Shown: positions 36,653 to 45,064 of the stretch, piece after piece
Numbering within the stretch: the stretch's first letter is position 1
Layout of the letters: each line of letters begins with the position of its first letter
Assembly (NCBI GenBank): GCA_003134995.1
Contig: PLDC01000012.1
Span: 1-64,000 of the forward strand
Source of the DNA: Acidobacteriaceae bacterium
GTDB lineage: Bacteria > Acidobacteriota > Terriglobia > Terriglobales > Acidobacteriaceae
DNA: 64,000 nucleotides
Reading direction: 5' to 3'
Translations under genes and position numbers: made by a program
Notes under the pieces: model-generated
The model's input: the letters and a program-made list of their open reading frames with translations, nothing else
What the model was told of the DNA's origin: nothing
Database searches by the model: none

Positions 36653-37264
36653 ATGACTCATCACATCATCGACTTGCTGCGCGCCACCGTCGTGCACTAC
36701 GGATACTGGGCCGTGGCCGCCTTGTTGTTGCTCGAGAGCGCGGGCCTGCCTTTGCCGGGCGAGACCGTGCTGTTGCTGGCCAGCTTCCTCGCATATACCG
36801 AACACGAATTAAAACTCCCCTGGCTGATTGTGGTCGCCACGCTCGCGACTACCTTGGGCGGAGAACTCGGCTTTGCTCTAGGCCGCCACGGCGGGCGTCC
36901 GCTGATCGAACGTTACCAGAATGCCTTCGGCATCCGCCCCGAGAACATGGCCCGAGGCGAGCGCCTTTTCGCTCGTTACGGACCGGCCACCGTTTTTCTA
37001 GCTCGATTTATTTTTGGCATGAGAGTGCTAGCCTCCCTGCTCGCCGGAGCGCTCCGCATGCCCTGGCGCAAGTTCGCTCTCTTCAACTTCCTCGGTGCAG
37101 CGCTCTGGGTCGCAGCCATTTCCAGCGCTGGATATTTATTTGGCGGACACTGGAACCGCCTCGTCCACGATCTCAAGCGCTTCGATTTAGTAGTCGCGAT
37201 TGTGGTGGTGCTAGCCGCGATCCTGTGGTGGTGGAGAAATCGCAGCCGGCGCGATGCAGCCTAA
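36653..37264 (+). CDS. DedA family membrane protein
   Basis: 203-aa inner-membrane protein of the DedA/SNARE-associated (VTT) family: ESAGLPLPGETVLLLASFLA, LGGELGFALGRHGGRPLIERY, and FLARFIFGMRVLASLLAGALRMPWRKFALFNFLGAALW, with the conserved Glu, Arg and Gly-rich loops. DedA proteins act in membrane homeostasis; some are flippases for undecaprenyl phosphate or phosphatidylethanolamine. It starts 26 bases after the hydrolase gene, suggesting an operon. Confidence 0.9.
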   Translation: MTHHIIDLLRATVVHYGYWAVAALLLLESAGLPLPGETVLLLASFLAYTEHELKLPWLIVVATLATTLGGELGFALGRHGGRPLIERYQNAFGIRPENMARGERLFARYGPATVFLARFIFGMRVLASLLAGALRMPWRKFALFNFLGAALWVAAISSAGYLFGGHWNRLVHDLKRFDLVVAIVVVLAAILWWWRNRSRRDAA

Positions 37265-37507
37265 ATTTGACCAACCTAAAATCCTGACCAACCTCATTCC
37301 GATTTATCGCTTCGTATCAGGGCACGCCTTCAGGTGTGCCGAAACGGCCAGTAGAAAGATTTCGGCTTTAGCCGCTGCGTAACAGCGCTACGCACCCAGC
37401 GCCCGAATCTCCCAGCTTGACTCTCAATGTTAAAATAAAGCCTAGGGATATACCCTCCGAAACGGCCAACCCTAACCCAACCTCCTCCCAATATCTCAGG
37501 AGTTCCA

Positions 37508-38086
37508 ATGTCCAATCGCCGCAACAGAAAGAAATCCAGAAAGTCCAGCCAGCCCGGCAGCCGCGTCCCCCGTAACCCAAAGCGCACCGGAGAGCATTCC
37601 GAAATCGCCTTCCTCTACCGCAGTGACCGCTACCAGTTCGCCATCTCCAAGCCCTTCGGCGACAGCGAGCGCTACGACTTCATCCTCGACAATCGCCCCC
37701 GGCCGGTAGTCCAACTCAACCGCATCCAGGTCAAATGCACCGAGTGCCTCCGCGCCGGAGCCTACGAAACCCGCGCCACCTACACCATAGGCAAAGGCCG
37801 CGCCGTCTACACCAAGCGTGACTGCGACTTCATCGCCGCGCACGTCGTCCCGCTAGACATCTGGTACATCATCCCGGTAGAAGTCTGCACCCCGCAGCCC
37901 ATGCTCCGCTTCTATCCTCACCGCAAAGCTAAAATGATGCGCCTCGAAAAATACCGCGAAGCCTGGCACCTGCTAGATCCCCCACGCCCGAATCCCCCAA
38001 CCATAACCATCCAAGCCTGCATAGACGAAAACTACCCCGCAGGCTACGTCCCAGAAACAGAACCCGACTGGCCAGACCCCCAATAA
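37508..38086 (+). CDS. PD-(D/E)XK nuclease-like protein (group I intron-associated type)
   Basis: 192-aa protein. A basic N-terminus (NRRNRKKSRKSSQPGSR) leads to the PDDEXK_5-like core: KRTGEHSEIAFLYRS, FAISKPFGDSERYDFILDN (metal-binding Asp) and NRIQVKCTE (the E/Q-x-K motif), followed by CDFIAAHVVPLDIWYIIPVE. This is the family seen as homing endonucleases in group I introns, but no intron is recognisable around it. Ribosome site CAGGAG is clear. The C-terminal ~50 residues are Pro-rich. Confidence 0.75.
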   Translation: MSNRRNRKKSRKSSQPGSRVPRNPKRTGEHSEIAFLYRSDRYQFAISKPFGDSERYDFILDNRPRPVVQLNRIQVKCTECLRAGAYETRATYTIGKGRAVYTKRDCDFIAAHVVPLDIWYIIPVEVCTPQPMLRFYPHRKAKMMRLEKYREAWHLLDPPRPNPPTITIQACIDENYPAGYVPETEPDWPDPQ

Positions 38087-38661
38087 GCTCGGTCATCAGC
38101 AAGCCCTGTCATCCTGAGAGCGAAGCAGTCGAAGAGCCTGCCCCGAGCGAAGCCGAGGGGACCCCATACCCGCCAGAAGCGGCACAAGCCAAGTAAGGGA
38201 TTTCCACCAGAGCCCGTGTGGAGCGGACACTCCTGTCCGCTGCCTTTGCCTTTTCCTTTTAAAGCGCCACAAATCCCAAGGCCGAACCATGTTCGGATTT
38301 CGTAATTTCTGCAGGCAAGAGCAGACATGTAATTGCAACGCCCACACTACTTCGTACCCAAGAAATCGGCCAATTCGAAAGAAATCACAACTCCAAGTTC
38401 GCATTTCGTAACAAAAAAATAAATCATTCCACGCATTCCCAATCCTTGCTACTCTCCCGCGCACTTGGGGATACAGAATTGCAGACGGACAGTGCGGCCC
38501 TCCTGTATTCAGCAAATCTGCTCCTGAAGTGACCCCGGCGAAGCCTGTTCTGTACGTGCACACCCCTTGCTGACACTACGGGTTATGTGCGGGTCGGCCT
38601 TTTAGACGCGATCCCGCCGACCCGACTGAAAGAACGATTCTTCCGCGGGAGGACTTGATTC
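38087..38661. other. repeat-rich intergenic region
   Basis: 575 bases without a supported gene. It holds a GTCATCCTGAGAGCGAAGC-type repeat (38107-38165), a GTGTGGAGCGGACACTCCTGTCCGCT palindrome (stem 38222-38229 / 38234-38241), and a 9-bp inverted repeat CGGGTCGGC / GCCGACCCG (38590-38598 / 38616-38624) just ahead of the next gene that could be an operator or attenuator. Confidence 0.55.
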
Positions 38662-39114
38662 GTGCCTACAAAGAAAAAAAGAACCAAAGCAAAGCGCAGC
38701 AGGGCCGCCAAGAAGCGGGGCACTGCTCCCGAGGGCGGAAACAAGCAGCCGAAACCGAAAAAGGAGACCTACGTGGCTGAATGCAAGTTTACGTCTACGC
38801 TGAACATTAAGAAGACCGCCCTGCCCGTCACCTGTAAACTTCAGAATCCGCCCGTCGGCGTGACGGTCGCGTTAGCGCAACTCTTAGACAATTCTGGAGC
38901 TGCGACTAACCTTACCATCTCGACCGATGGCAAGAGCTTTGTAATTCCGGACTCGATTGCCGCAGGATCGTGGACTCTTGGAGCAAAAATCGTGGGCGGC
39001 ACTAAGCCTCTTCCTACCATCCTGATAGTCGAGGACTGCCCCACTGCGCAGCGACTTCTTGCGATTATCGACCCTGATGAGCTGGCGACGGTAAAGATCG
39101 CGGTGGTGCCATAA
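38662..39114 (+). CDS. hypothetical protein with basic N-terminus
   Basis: 150-aa protein starting at GTG behind GGGAGGA. Residues 1-35 are very Lys/Arg-rich (KKKRTKAKRSRAAKKRGT), then a beta-rich domain (CKFTSTLNIKKTALPVTCKL, and a Gly/Ser-poor C-terminal half with ILIVEDCP). No family was recognised. Its stop overlaps the next start (TAATG), so it is translated together with the exported protein that follows. Confidence 0.6.
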   Translation: MPTKKKRTKAKRSRAAKKRGTAPEGGNKQPKPKKETYVAECKFTSTLNIKKTALPVTCKLQNPPVGVTVALAQLLDNSGAATNLTISTDGKSFVIPDSIAAGSWTLGAKIVGGTKPLPTILIVEDCPTAQRLLAIIDPDELATVKIAVVP

Positions 39115-41003
39115 TGATCACGGATGTCTGCTTTCTACGTTTATTCGTTGTTGCCGGAGCGCTCCTACTCTGTGAGGTGTCCGCTGCCAAGGAAAAGCCG
39201 ACCAACTATTGCAACGATGTTGCAATTCAGGTTCTGAAGGATCCCACTCTCCTTGTTGTGGCCATTACGCCGAACGACCCCATCATTCAAATTACCAACG
39301 ACCCCACCTGCTTTTTTCAGGCGAGTCTCTCAAATCCCTCCGCAAACCAGGCGATCGCACCAGTGCGCACATCGCTCATTGACGGATTTGAAAGTCTCAG
39401 TCCCGGGCAACAGCAGGGATCGAACCTTTCGTCGTCCGGCTCTACGAACGCGGTTTCCAAGCCCGCGGGGCCCACATCGCTGGTGGAAGAATTCGGGGGA
39501 GCCAACGTGACGCGCGGGACAAGTTCTTCAACGGTTCAATGGTCTCCGGGAACCATGCTTACGAACCTTGCGCTGACCGGAGTAGAGTACGAGTGCATTC
39601 TGAATGGTCAGGCCAGCCCGTGCATCTCTCCGGCCCTGCTTCGAGACCTAGCGCCGCTTACTTTCAAAATAACCGCCAACACGTCAAGCGGGACGCCGAG
39701 TATGAGCGGTATGGCTGCGAATACAAGCTCGACTTCCACTTCTCAGCAAGTAACGGTGAACTCTCAGGGAAACAGTGGCCCTAGCTTCGCGGGCTTGACT
39801 GCGCAGTATTCCTTCCTGCGCTCGCGCGACAAGGCCGGCGTGAAGTCTTTGACCAGCCAATCGACCTCGACGGGTAAGCCCGGCGCCACCTCAGCAACTC
39901 AATCTGCCGCGGTGAAGTATTTCGGCGCGGAAATAAAAGAAGCATGGAAGGCGAATAAAGCCCTGGACACTTGCAAAGCCTACAACGACTGGAAAGATGG
40001 CGCTAGGACGCGCCTCACCGCTAAGGTCGGTAGCGCTGCGGTGCCAAGTCCATCGATCACGCAGGCGGCGGACGTTCAGGGCGCCATCGAGTCGGAATAT
40101 CAGGACCTGCAAAAGGGAATGCTCAAAGACGATTCCTGCCGCCCGGCACTGAAGGCGTTTCAGGGGTTTTATGCCTCAATTCTCGAGGCCAAAACCTACG
40201 AAGACTTTGCGGCGGTGCAGGCGAGTTCCGCAACACCTGAACTCGCGCTGGAATATGACCTAAACACACCTCAAAGTAAGCCCAGCTACTCTTCTTTCAA
40301 GGCTACAGCTAACTGGCAGTTCGGTAAGAGCACGCCCGCGCCCCCTTCGCCGACCGACCCGAAAACAGAAAAGCTAACGCAGGCGCAGACCGCGATTCGG
40401 GCCTTCGCTCAGAATCAGGCAGGCAAGCTAGATCAACCGGATCCCAAAAAGCCCGCGACCACCGGAAATCAGTCCAGCACAAGCGCAAAGGCCTTAGCCC
40501 AGGCGAACGCTCAGCCCTGGTCTATTACGTTGACCGGGACCGCGGACGTGTACAACTCTGAGCCACCCAACTCGGTGCCGTCAGGGACCCACCTGAAGGA
40601 CATTCAGGCGGGCGCCGAGATTGCCTATGTATTCTCGCCTTTCGGCAAGAACAGCACCTTGGGGAGCTTCCTTGGTTCGGCCACCGCCGCGGCTGCTTAC
40701 TCTTATCAGGATCAGACCAGCCCGGCGATTCTGACTGGGCCTGCACTTACTGACTTTACGGGCCTGCCCACCTCAACTAAAACCGTCTATGCTCAGCGGG
40801 GCGTTATTCATCTTGGTCAGATACGACTCGGATTCGGAACGGGAAAGAACCTCACCTATCCGCTTGCATTCACTTACTCGAACCGGACAGAGCTGATCAC
40901 GCACCCGACTTGGGGCCTGCAGTTCGGCATCACTTACAACCTGACGTCACTGTTCAATTCGTCGGGAACGACCAAGTCCGGGACTGCGTCTGGCTCGAAC
41001 TAA
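39114..41003 (+). CDS. large exported protein, possible outer-membrane protein
   Basis: 629-aa protein with a signal peptide (FLRLFVVAGALLLCEVSAAKE), a long Ser/Thr/Gly-rich low-complexity stretch (~95-230), a helical Cys-containing middle (~265-370) and a C-terminal ~130 residues of alternating strands (IQAGAEIAYVFSP, AAAAYSYQDQTSP, GQIRLGFGTGKNLTYPLAFTYSNR, WGLQFGITYNL) that resemble a small beta-barrel. No known family matched by eye. Translationally coupled to the upstream gene and followed by a terminator. Confidence 0.6.
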   Translation: MITDVCFLRLFVVAGALLLCEVSAAKEKPTNYCNDVAIQVLKDPTLLVVAITPNDPIIQITNDPTCFFQASLSNPSANQAIAPVRTSLIDGFESLSPGQQQGSNLSSSGSTNAVSKPAGPTSLVEEFGGANVTRGTSSSTVQWSPGTMLTNLALTGVEYECILNGQASPCISPALLRDLAPLTFKITANTSSGTPSMSGMAANTSSTSTSQQVTVNSQGNSGPSFAGLTAQYSFLRSRDKAGVKSLTSQSTSTGKPGATSATQSAAVKYFGAEIKEAWKANKALDTCKAYNDWKDGARTRLTAKVGSAAVPSPSITQAADVQGAIESEYQDLQKGMLKDDSCRPALKAFQGFYASILEAKTYEDFAAVQASSATPELALEYDLNTPQSKPSYSSFKATANWQFGKSTPAPPSPTDPKTEKLTQAQTAIRAFAQNQAGKLDQPDPKKPATTGNQSSTSAKALAQANAQPWSITLTGTADVYNSEPPNSVPSGTHLKDIQAGAEIAYVFSPFGKNSTLGSFLGSATAAAAYSYQDQTSPAILTGPALTDFTGLPTSTKTVYAQRGVIHLGQIRLGFGTGKNLTYPLAFTYSNRTELITHPTWGLQFGITYNLTSLFNSSGTTKSGTASGSN

Positions 41004-41025
41004 GGGCGAGAGCCCACATCTGCGT

Positions 41026-41064
41026 GCCCCATTTCTCGCGTCCCTTGCGAGAAGTGGGGCTTTT
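41026..41064 (+). terminator. terminator hairpin, GCCCCATTTCTCGC family
   Basis: GCCCCATTTCTCGC and GCGAGAAGTGGGGC flank a 7-base loop, with one imperfect A/G position, followed by TTTT. The same arms recur at 44926-44982 and 45676-45708, so this is a dispersed palindrome that doubles as a terminator here. Confidence 0.8.
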
Positions 41065-41085
41065 AAGCGTGCATAGAAGTGTTCC

Positions 41086-41412
41086 TCACTCCCCCGCCGC
41101 CTTCTTCACATCCTCAAACTGATTGATCTCCACAGTCCCTTCCGGGAACCGCGCCGTGATCTTCAACTCTCCGCCCATTGCCTTCACAAAGCTCTGCAGC
41201 GTGCTCACATACATATCCGCGCGCCGCTCCAGCTTCGACACCGCCGCCTGATTCACTCCTAGGATCTTAGCCAGATGCACCTGCGTCATCTCCCGCGCCT
41301 CGCGCAGTTCGTCCAGCGCCATCTCTGCGATCATCTTTTGCGCCTTGGCATCGGAGCGCGCCCGCGACTCCGGCGACATCTTGGCTTCCAACTCCCGAAA
41401 GTTCCTGGCCAT
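41086..41412 (-). CDS. XRE-family antitoxin (HigA-like)
   Basis: 108-aa protein with a helix-turn-helix in the second half: LREAREMTQVHLAKILGVNQAAVSKLERRADMYVSTLQSFVKAMGG. An N-terminal helical segment (MARNFRELEAKMSPESRARS) is the likely toxin-binding part. It sits 14 bases after a RelE-like toxin gene, the toxin-first order typical of HigBA. It should neutralise the toxin and repress the operon. GGGGGAGA before the ATG is a good ribosome site. Confidence 0.85.
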   Translation of the reverse strand: MARNFRELEAKMSPESRARSDAKAQKMIAEMALDELREAREMTQVHLAKILGVNQAAVSKLERRADMYVSTLQSFVKAMGGELKITARFPEGTVEINQFEDVKKAAGE

Positions 41413-41426
41413 CTTCTCTCCCCCCG

Positions 41427-41786
41427 CTACCGATTTCCTTCTTCCGCAATCTCTTTCAAGTGCTCGGCATAAATCTTGTCCGCCAGAGGCACAAACTCGT
41501 CATACCAGCGATTGTTTCCCGTTTTGTCCCCGCCGATTAGCAGAATGGCAACCCGCCGCGGATCAAACGCAAACAACGTACGGTAAGGCCGTCCTGCATG
41601 CTGTGTTCGCAACTCCTTCATATTCGGATACCGCGACTGTGCCACCGAATCCACATGAGGACGTCCCAAGCTCGGCCCCCGCTGTTGCAAAACCTTGATG
41701 CTCGCTCGAACGTCTTCCTGCTCCTCTATCCTCAGCGAGTCCCACCACACTTCGAATTCGTCGGTAAACTCGACCGACCATTCCAT
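41427..41786 (-). CDS. RelE/HigB-like toxin
   Basis: 119-aa RelE-superfamily protein (phage-derived Gp49-like/HigB type): VEFTDEFEVWWDSLRIEEQEDV, LGRPHVDSVAQSRYPNMKELRTQHAGRPYRTLFAFDPRRVAILLIGGDKTG, and NRWYDEFVPLADKIYAEHLKEI. Members are ribosome-dependent mRNA endonucleases. It is the first gene of the toxin-antitoxin operon with the XRE antitoxin directly downstream. It is a plain, intact module with no sign of decay. Confidence 0.85.
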   Translation of the reverse strand: MEWSVEFTDEFEVWWDSLRIEEQEDVRASIKVLQQRGPSLGRPHVDSVAQSRYPNMKELRTQHAGRPYRTLFAFDPRRVAILLIGGDKTGNNRWYDEFVPLADKIYAEHLKEIAEEGNR

Positions 41787-42201
41787 CTATAGAATATAAC
41801 CCAGAAGGAATGTTTATTCAACCGAAATTCGCGTCTGCCTGTTACGACCTGCCGCAAACCCCCGTTTCCTTTCAACAACTTACCCCCGCCCAATCCCCCA
41901 ATCAACCGCTAAACCCCGTTTTTCCCCCATTCATTGGGATAAAGGTGCGCATCTCCTTACCCTCCAATAACATCAGTACCAGACAAACACCCAGGGAAAA
42001 GTGTACAAACCAGAGCTGTACTAAACAGGTTCAATTCCCCGGGAGAGCCACAGGCGAAGGGTTTTGTGGGTTAGGATCTTCAGGTGAACCAAGGCAAACT
42101 TCAGCCGAGTTGTTCCCAAGACCAGACGCCCGAGACCGAAAACCTGCAGCAAAGAAGCCAAGGCCCGAAGGCCGAAGCCCGATTTTAGGAGCCTCTAACG
42201 C
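41787..42201. other. divergent intergenic region
   Basis: 415 bases between the toxin-antitoxin operon and the radical SAM gene. It is pyrimidine-rich in its first half. An open frame through it (41810-42226) has no family features and overlaps the radical SAM start, so it is not called. It must hold both promoters; none was identified. AGGAG at ~42185 is the radical SAM ribosome site. Confidence 0.4.
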
Positions 42202-44403
42202 ATGCGAAAGCCGATCAAGTACGTAGAAAAAGCAGTAGTCGTCGCCTCCAAAGGCGCGTGGGTAGTTTTCGACCGCTTGAACCGTATCAAGCCCAACGCG
42301 TCGCCCACCCCGAAATGGTCCGACAAGCCTCTGCTCAAGTCCTACGAAAAGTCGAAGCCGCCGCTGGGCTGGCCCCGCTCCACCGATTCTCTGTGCCCGA
42401 AGTGTGTGCCTGAAATTCGTCAGCAGATTCTCGACGGCAAACTTCCGCACGAAGTTCTGATGAACGAAAAAGTCGGAGAGATCAAGGCCACCATCATCGA
42501 GCGCGACGGCAAGATTCTGATGGTGAAAGATTGCCCGAAGCACGGCCACTTCGAAGACGTGATGTCGATCGACACCGAATTCTCCAAGCACCTGGAAGAT
42601 GTGTTCCCCGGACGCGACATCGCCGCCCACAACGACGAGAAGCTCCATCATCACGGCTCGTCGACCGTGAAGTACGGACGCGGCTCCGTGCTGACCATCG
42701 ATCTGACCAACCGCTGCAACATGATGTGCGATCCCTGCTTCATGGACGCGAACCAGGTAGGCTTCGTCCACGAACTGCAATGGGAAGAAATCAAAACTAT
42801 GCTCGACAACGCGATCACCATCAAGCCGCGTCGTCAGATGAGCGTGCAGTTCTCCGGCGGCGAACCAACGCTGAGCCCGTACTTCCTGGACGCAGTTCGC
42901 TACGCCAGAAAAGTCGGATACAACTCCGTGCAAGCTGCAACAAACGGAATCGAATTCGCAAAAAGTTTTGAATTCTGCCAGCAGGCAGTAGAAGCCGGCA
43001 TGCGCTATGCGTATCTGCAATTCGACGGAATCGGCAACGCCGCCAACGCGCACCGCATGGTTGGTAACTTGTTCGACGTGAAATTAAAAGCAATCGAAAA
43101 CCTGCACAAAGCCGGAGTAGAAATCGTCCCGGTAGTAACCATCGTAAACGGTATCAACAACGAACAAGTAGGACGCATCATCAAGTTCGCGCTGGATAAT
43201 CCCAAGACCATCAGCTTCTTGTCATTCCAACCAGTAAGCTTCACCGGCCGCGACGAAGCCGTAACCGACGACCGCCGCCAAGCCCAGCGTTACACGCTGA
43301 GCCATCTAGCCCACGACGTAAAAAATCAAACCGGCCTAGGCGAACCAAGCCGCGACTGGTTCCCCATCAGCTTCATGGGAACCTTCAGCGACTGGGCCGA
43401 CCTAATGCACGTCAACGACGTCAAAAACGACTGGGGCCAACTTTCTTGCGGCTGTCATCCTAATTGTGGAACTGGCATGGCGGTGATGATCGACAAGGAA
43501 ACCAAGGAAGCGGTTCCGGTTACGGCGTTTTTGCACGGCGATCAGTTGGCGAAGGATATCGCCAAGGTCAACGATGCTTCGCGCGGGAAATTTTTGACCG
43601 GGCTGGGCATGGCGCTCTGTTTGATGAAGAACTACGATCCGTTTCAGTCGCCGACTCATTTCAAGCTGATGGACCTGCTGAAGAAGTTCGACAAGAATTA
43701 TCACATCACCGGAAAAGATTATGGCAAGGTTGGTCCGGACCGGACGGTCGAAGATGTCATGAAGCGTCGTACGAGCGATCGCTGGAACTTCCTGTTTATC
43801 GCGGGAATGTGGTTCCAGGATCTGTTTAACTATGACTTCCGCAGAACCGAGCAGTGCATTATTCCTTACGCTACGCAGGAAGGCGAGATCTCGTTCTGCG
43901 CTTACAACACTGGCGTGGGCTGGCGGAACATTATCGAGAAGATGCACATGACGGCCACGCTTACCAAGTGGTATGAAGAGCATGGGCGGCACGAGATTTT
44001 TGCGGGCGGAAAGAAAGTGCAGATGGACGACGAGACTCACGGACTGCTGCTGCGCGACGATCTGGTCACCACCGAACTGCAGCACGATCTCGACAACCTG
44101 GGCATCGCGAAGAACGCGCGGGAAGAAAAAACGCGGGCGCGGGATGCGAAGCAGAAAGCCGCCGCCGAACTGAATATTTTGTCCGTCGATCATTCGGCTA
44201 CTCCGGTTGCGGGACATCGTGGGCCGCAGAAGAATGATGAGGCGTACAACGCGCGCATGGCTTCGCTTTACCGCGAAGTTGTGTTGAAGGAGAAGCCGGC
44301 GGTCGCCGAGAACGGATTCATTCCGCTGGGCGCTTTGAAGGGGAATGGCGGAATCGCTCCCGCTCCGAAGCCGGAAGTGGCGGAGCCGGTGGCTGGAGAC
44401 TAG
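42202..44403 (+). CDS. Tes/MSS-like radical SAM lipid-coupling enzyme
   Basis: 733-aa radical SAM protein. An N-terminal rubredoxin-like Cys region (C65-P-K-C68, then C111-P-K-H-G) precedes the core CxxxCxxC at C172/C176/C179 (TNRCNMMCDPCF), FSGGEPTLSP, and later LSCGCHPNC and a C-terminal QEGEISFCAYNTGVGWR, implying extra clusters. This order of motifs matches the MJ0619-like family with archaeal tetraether synthase (Tes) and the bacterial membrane-spanning-lipid synthase, which join two lipid tails. Acidobacteria make iso-diabolic acid, so that role is a reasonable inference. The C-terminal ~90 residues are disordered and Ala/Pro-rich. Confidence 0.75.
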   Translation: MRKPIKYVEKAVVVASKGAWVVFDRLNRIKPNASPTPKWSDKPLLKSYEKSKPPLGWPRSTDSLCPKCVPEIRQQILDGKLPHEVLMNEKVGEIKATIIERDGKILMVKDCPKHGHFEDVMSIDTEFSKHLEDVFPGRDIAAHNDEKLHHHGSSTVKYGRGSVLTIDLTNRCNMMCDPCFMDANQVGFVHELQWEEIKTMLDNAITIKPRRQMSVQFSGGEPTLSPYFLDAVRYARKVGYNSVQAATNGIEFAKSFEFCQQAVEAGMRYAYLQFDGIGNAANAHRMVGNLFDVKLKAIENLHKAGVEIVPVVTIVNGINNEQVGRIIKFALDNPKTISFLSFQPVSFTGRDEAVTDDRRQAQRYTLSHLAHDVKNQTGLGEPSRDWFPISFMGTFSDWADLMHVNDVKNDWGQLSCGCHPNCGTGMAVMIDKETKEAVPVTAFLHGDQLAKDIAKVNDASRGKFLTGLGMALCLMKNYDPFQSPTHFKLMDLLKKFDKNYHITGKDYGKVGPDRTVEDVMKRRTSDRWNFLFIAGMWFQDLFNYDFRRTEQCIIPYATQEGEISFCAYNTGVGWRNIIEKMHMTATLTKWYEEHGRHEIFAGGKKVQMDDETHGLLLRDDLVTTELQHDLDNLGIAKNAREEKTRARDAKQKAAAELNILSVDHSATPVAGHRGPQKNDEAYNARMASLYREVVLKEKPAVAENGFIPLGALKGNGGIAPAPKPEVAEPVAGD

Positions 44404-44440
44404 GTCGGGCTTCGGCTGTCGGGCTTCGGCTAAAACCAAC

Positions 44441-44470
44441 GGGCCACCTTCGGGCGGCCCTGCATTTTTT
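44441..44470 (+). terminator. terminator of the radical SAM gene
   Basis: GGGCCACC-TTCG-GGCGGCCC stem (one mismatch) with a UUCG loop, followed by TGCATTTTTT, 38 bases after the stop. It separates this gene from the convergent peptide operon. Confidence 0.85.
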
Positions 44471-44556
44471 GGCTTCAGCTTCCAGTAGGCGGCGAGAGGT
44501 TCGCGGATTGTGGAAGTGGTGAACGTCCCGTCTGTCCCTGCATTTCCCTCGGTTCC

Positions 44557-44850
44557 CTATATCCTTCCGACGCAGACAAAGTCTGTGTGATCCAAAGAAC
44601 AGCAACTCGTTACGCTTCCTTGGTGAACTATGCACCTCAAATCACAGTCGTAGATGTCCAGGTAGCAGCAGTTCGGTGTGCATACTGGTCCTCGAGGGTC
44701 CGGTACCAGGATTTGGGGGAGAACCTGGCGCTGCTCCCCGTCGTTTCCCATCGACGCTGAACGCCAACTTCGGCTGGATCCCGACGTGAAAGCGTAGTCG
44801 TGGCCCTGCTTGCCGAGCGAAACCTCGGCGGTGAATCCAGGCGTGTCCAT
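44557..44850 (-). CDS. RiPP-like precursor peptide A (PGFTAE leader, 8 Cys)
   Basis: 97-aa peptide starting MDTPGFTAEVSLGKQGHDYA, followed by a Ser-rich stretch and a Cys-rich C-terminus with Cys 57, 61, 62, 69, 73, 83, 84 and 93. It shares its leader with three other peptides of this operon and is closest to peptide B (TPGFTAE...SLGK...YA and a V-L/V-PQ motif before the Cys region). A GAGGAG ribosome site and the GATGATTGCAG upstream element are shared with B. It is the last gene of the operon. Conserved leader plus divergent core is the pattern of ribosomal peptide precursors; product unknown. Confidence 0.7.
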   Translation of the reverse strand: MDTPGFTAEVSLGKQGHDYAFTSGSSRSWRSASMGNDGEQRQVLPQILVPDPRGPVCTPNCCYLDIYDCDLRCIVHQGSVTSCCSLDHTDFVCVGRI

Positions 44851-44870
44851 TTCCGTCTCCTCTCTGCTGC

Positions 44871-44902
44871 AATCATCGGGTTTCGCGGTCATAGTTAAAC
44901 AG
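44871..44902 (-). pseudogene. relic of PatG-like gene 3' end before precursor A
   Basis: On the minus strand this reads TAT-GAC-CGC-GAA-ACC-CGA-TGA (Y-D-R-E-T-R-stop), matching TAC-GAC-CGC-GGA-ATT-TGA (Y-D-R-G-I-stop) at the true end of the PatG-like gene (45973). It sits at the same distance before a precursor start, so it is a duplicated gene tail. Confidence 0.6.
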
Positions 44903-44925
44903 CGGCTTGGCTGCGGGATTGAAGA

Positions 44926-44982
44926 CCCCACTTCTCGCAAAGGACTGTCGAGTCCCAAGACAAAAGGACGCGAGAAATGGGG
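44926..44982. repeat. dispersed CCCCACTTCTCGC palindrome with inner hairpin
   Basis: Arms CCCCACTTCTCGC (44926-44938) and GCGAGAAATGGGG (44970-44982), with GGACTGTCGAGTCC as a second hairpin inside. Located between precursors B and A, downstream of B, so it could terminate or attenuate transcription between them. Confidence 0.7.
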
Positions 44983-45064
44983 AACCCGACCGAGAACTTG
45001 AAAGGATGGGGCACCCGGTGCGCCGCGGAAATCCGCACCGTTTCGCCGGCAAATATCCTCAGGT

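Noticed and set aside
42031-43053. 340-aa minus-strand open frame
   Set aside because: Antisense to the start of the radical SAM gene, including its CxxxCxxC region; no family features.
42202-44403. Radical SAM protein as the maturase of the adjacent peptides
   Set aside because: It is convergent with the peptide operon, has its own terminator at 44441-44470 and matches Tes-like lipid enzymes rather than SPASM/RRE peptide maturases. Not fully excluded.
43402-44439. 345-aa minus-strand open frame
   Set aside because: Antisense to the clear radical SAM gene, rich in Arg/His/Leu with no recognisable motif.
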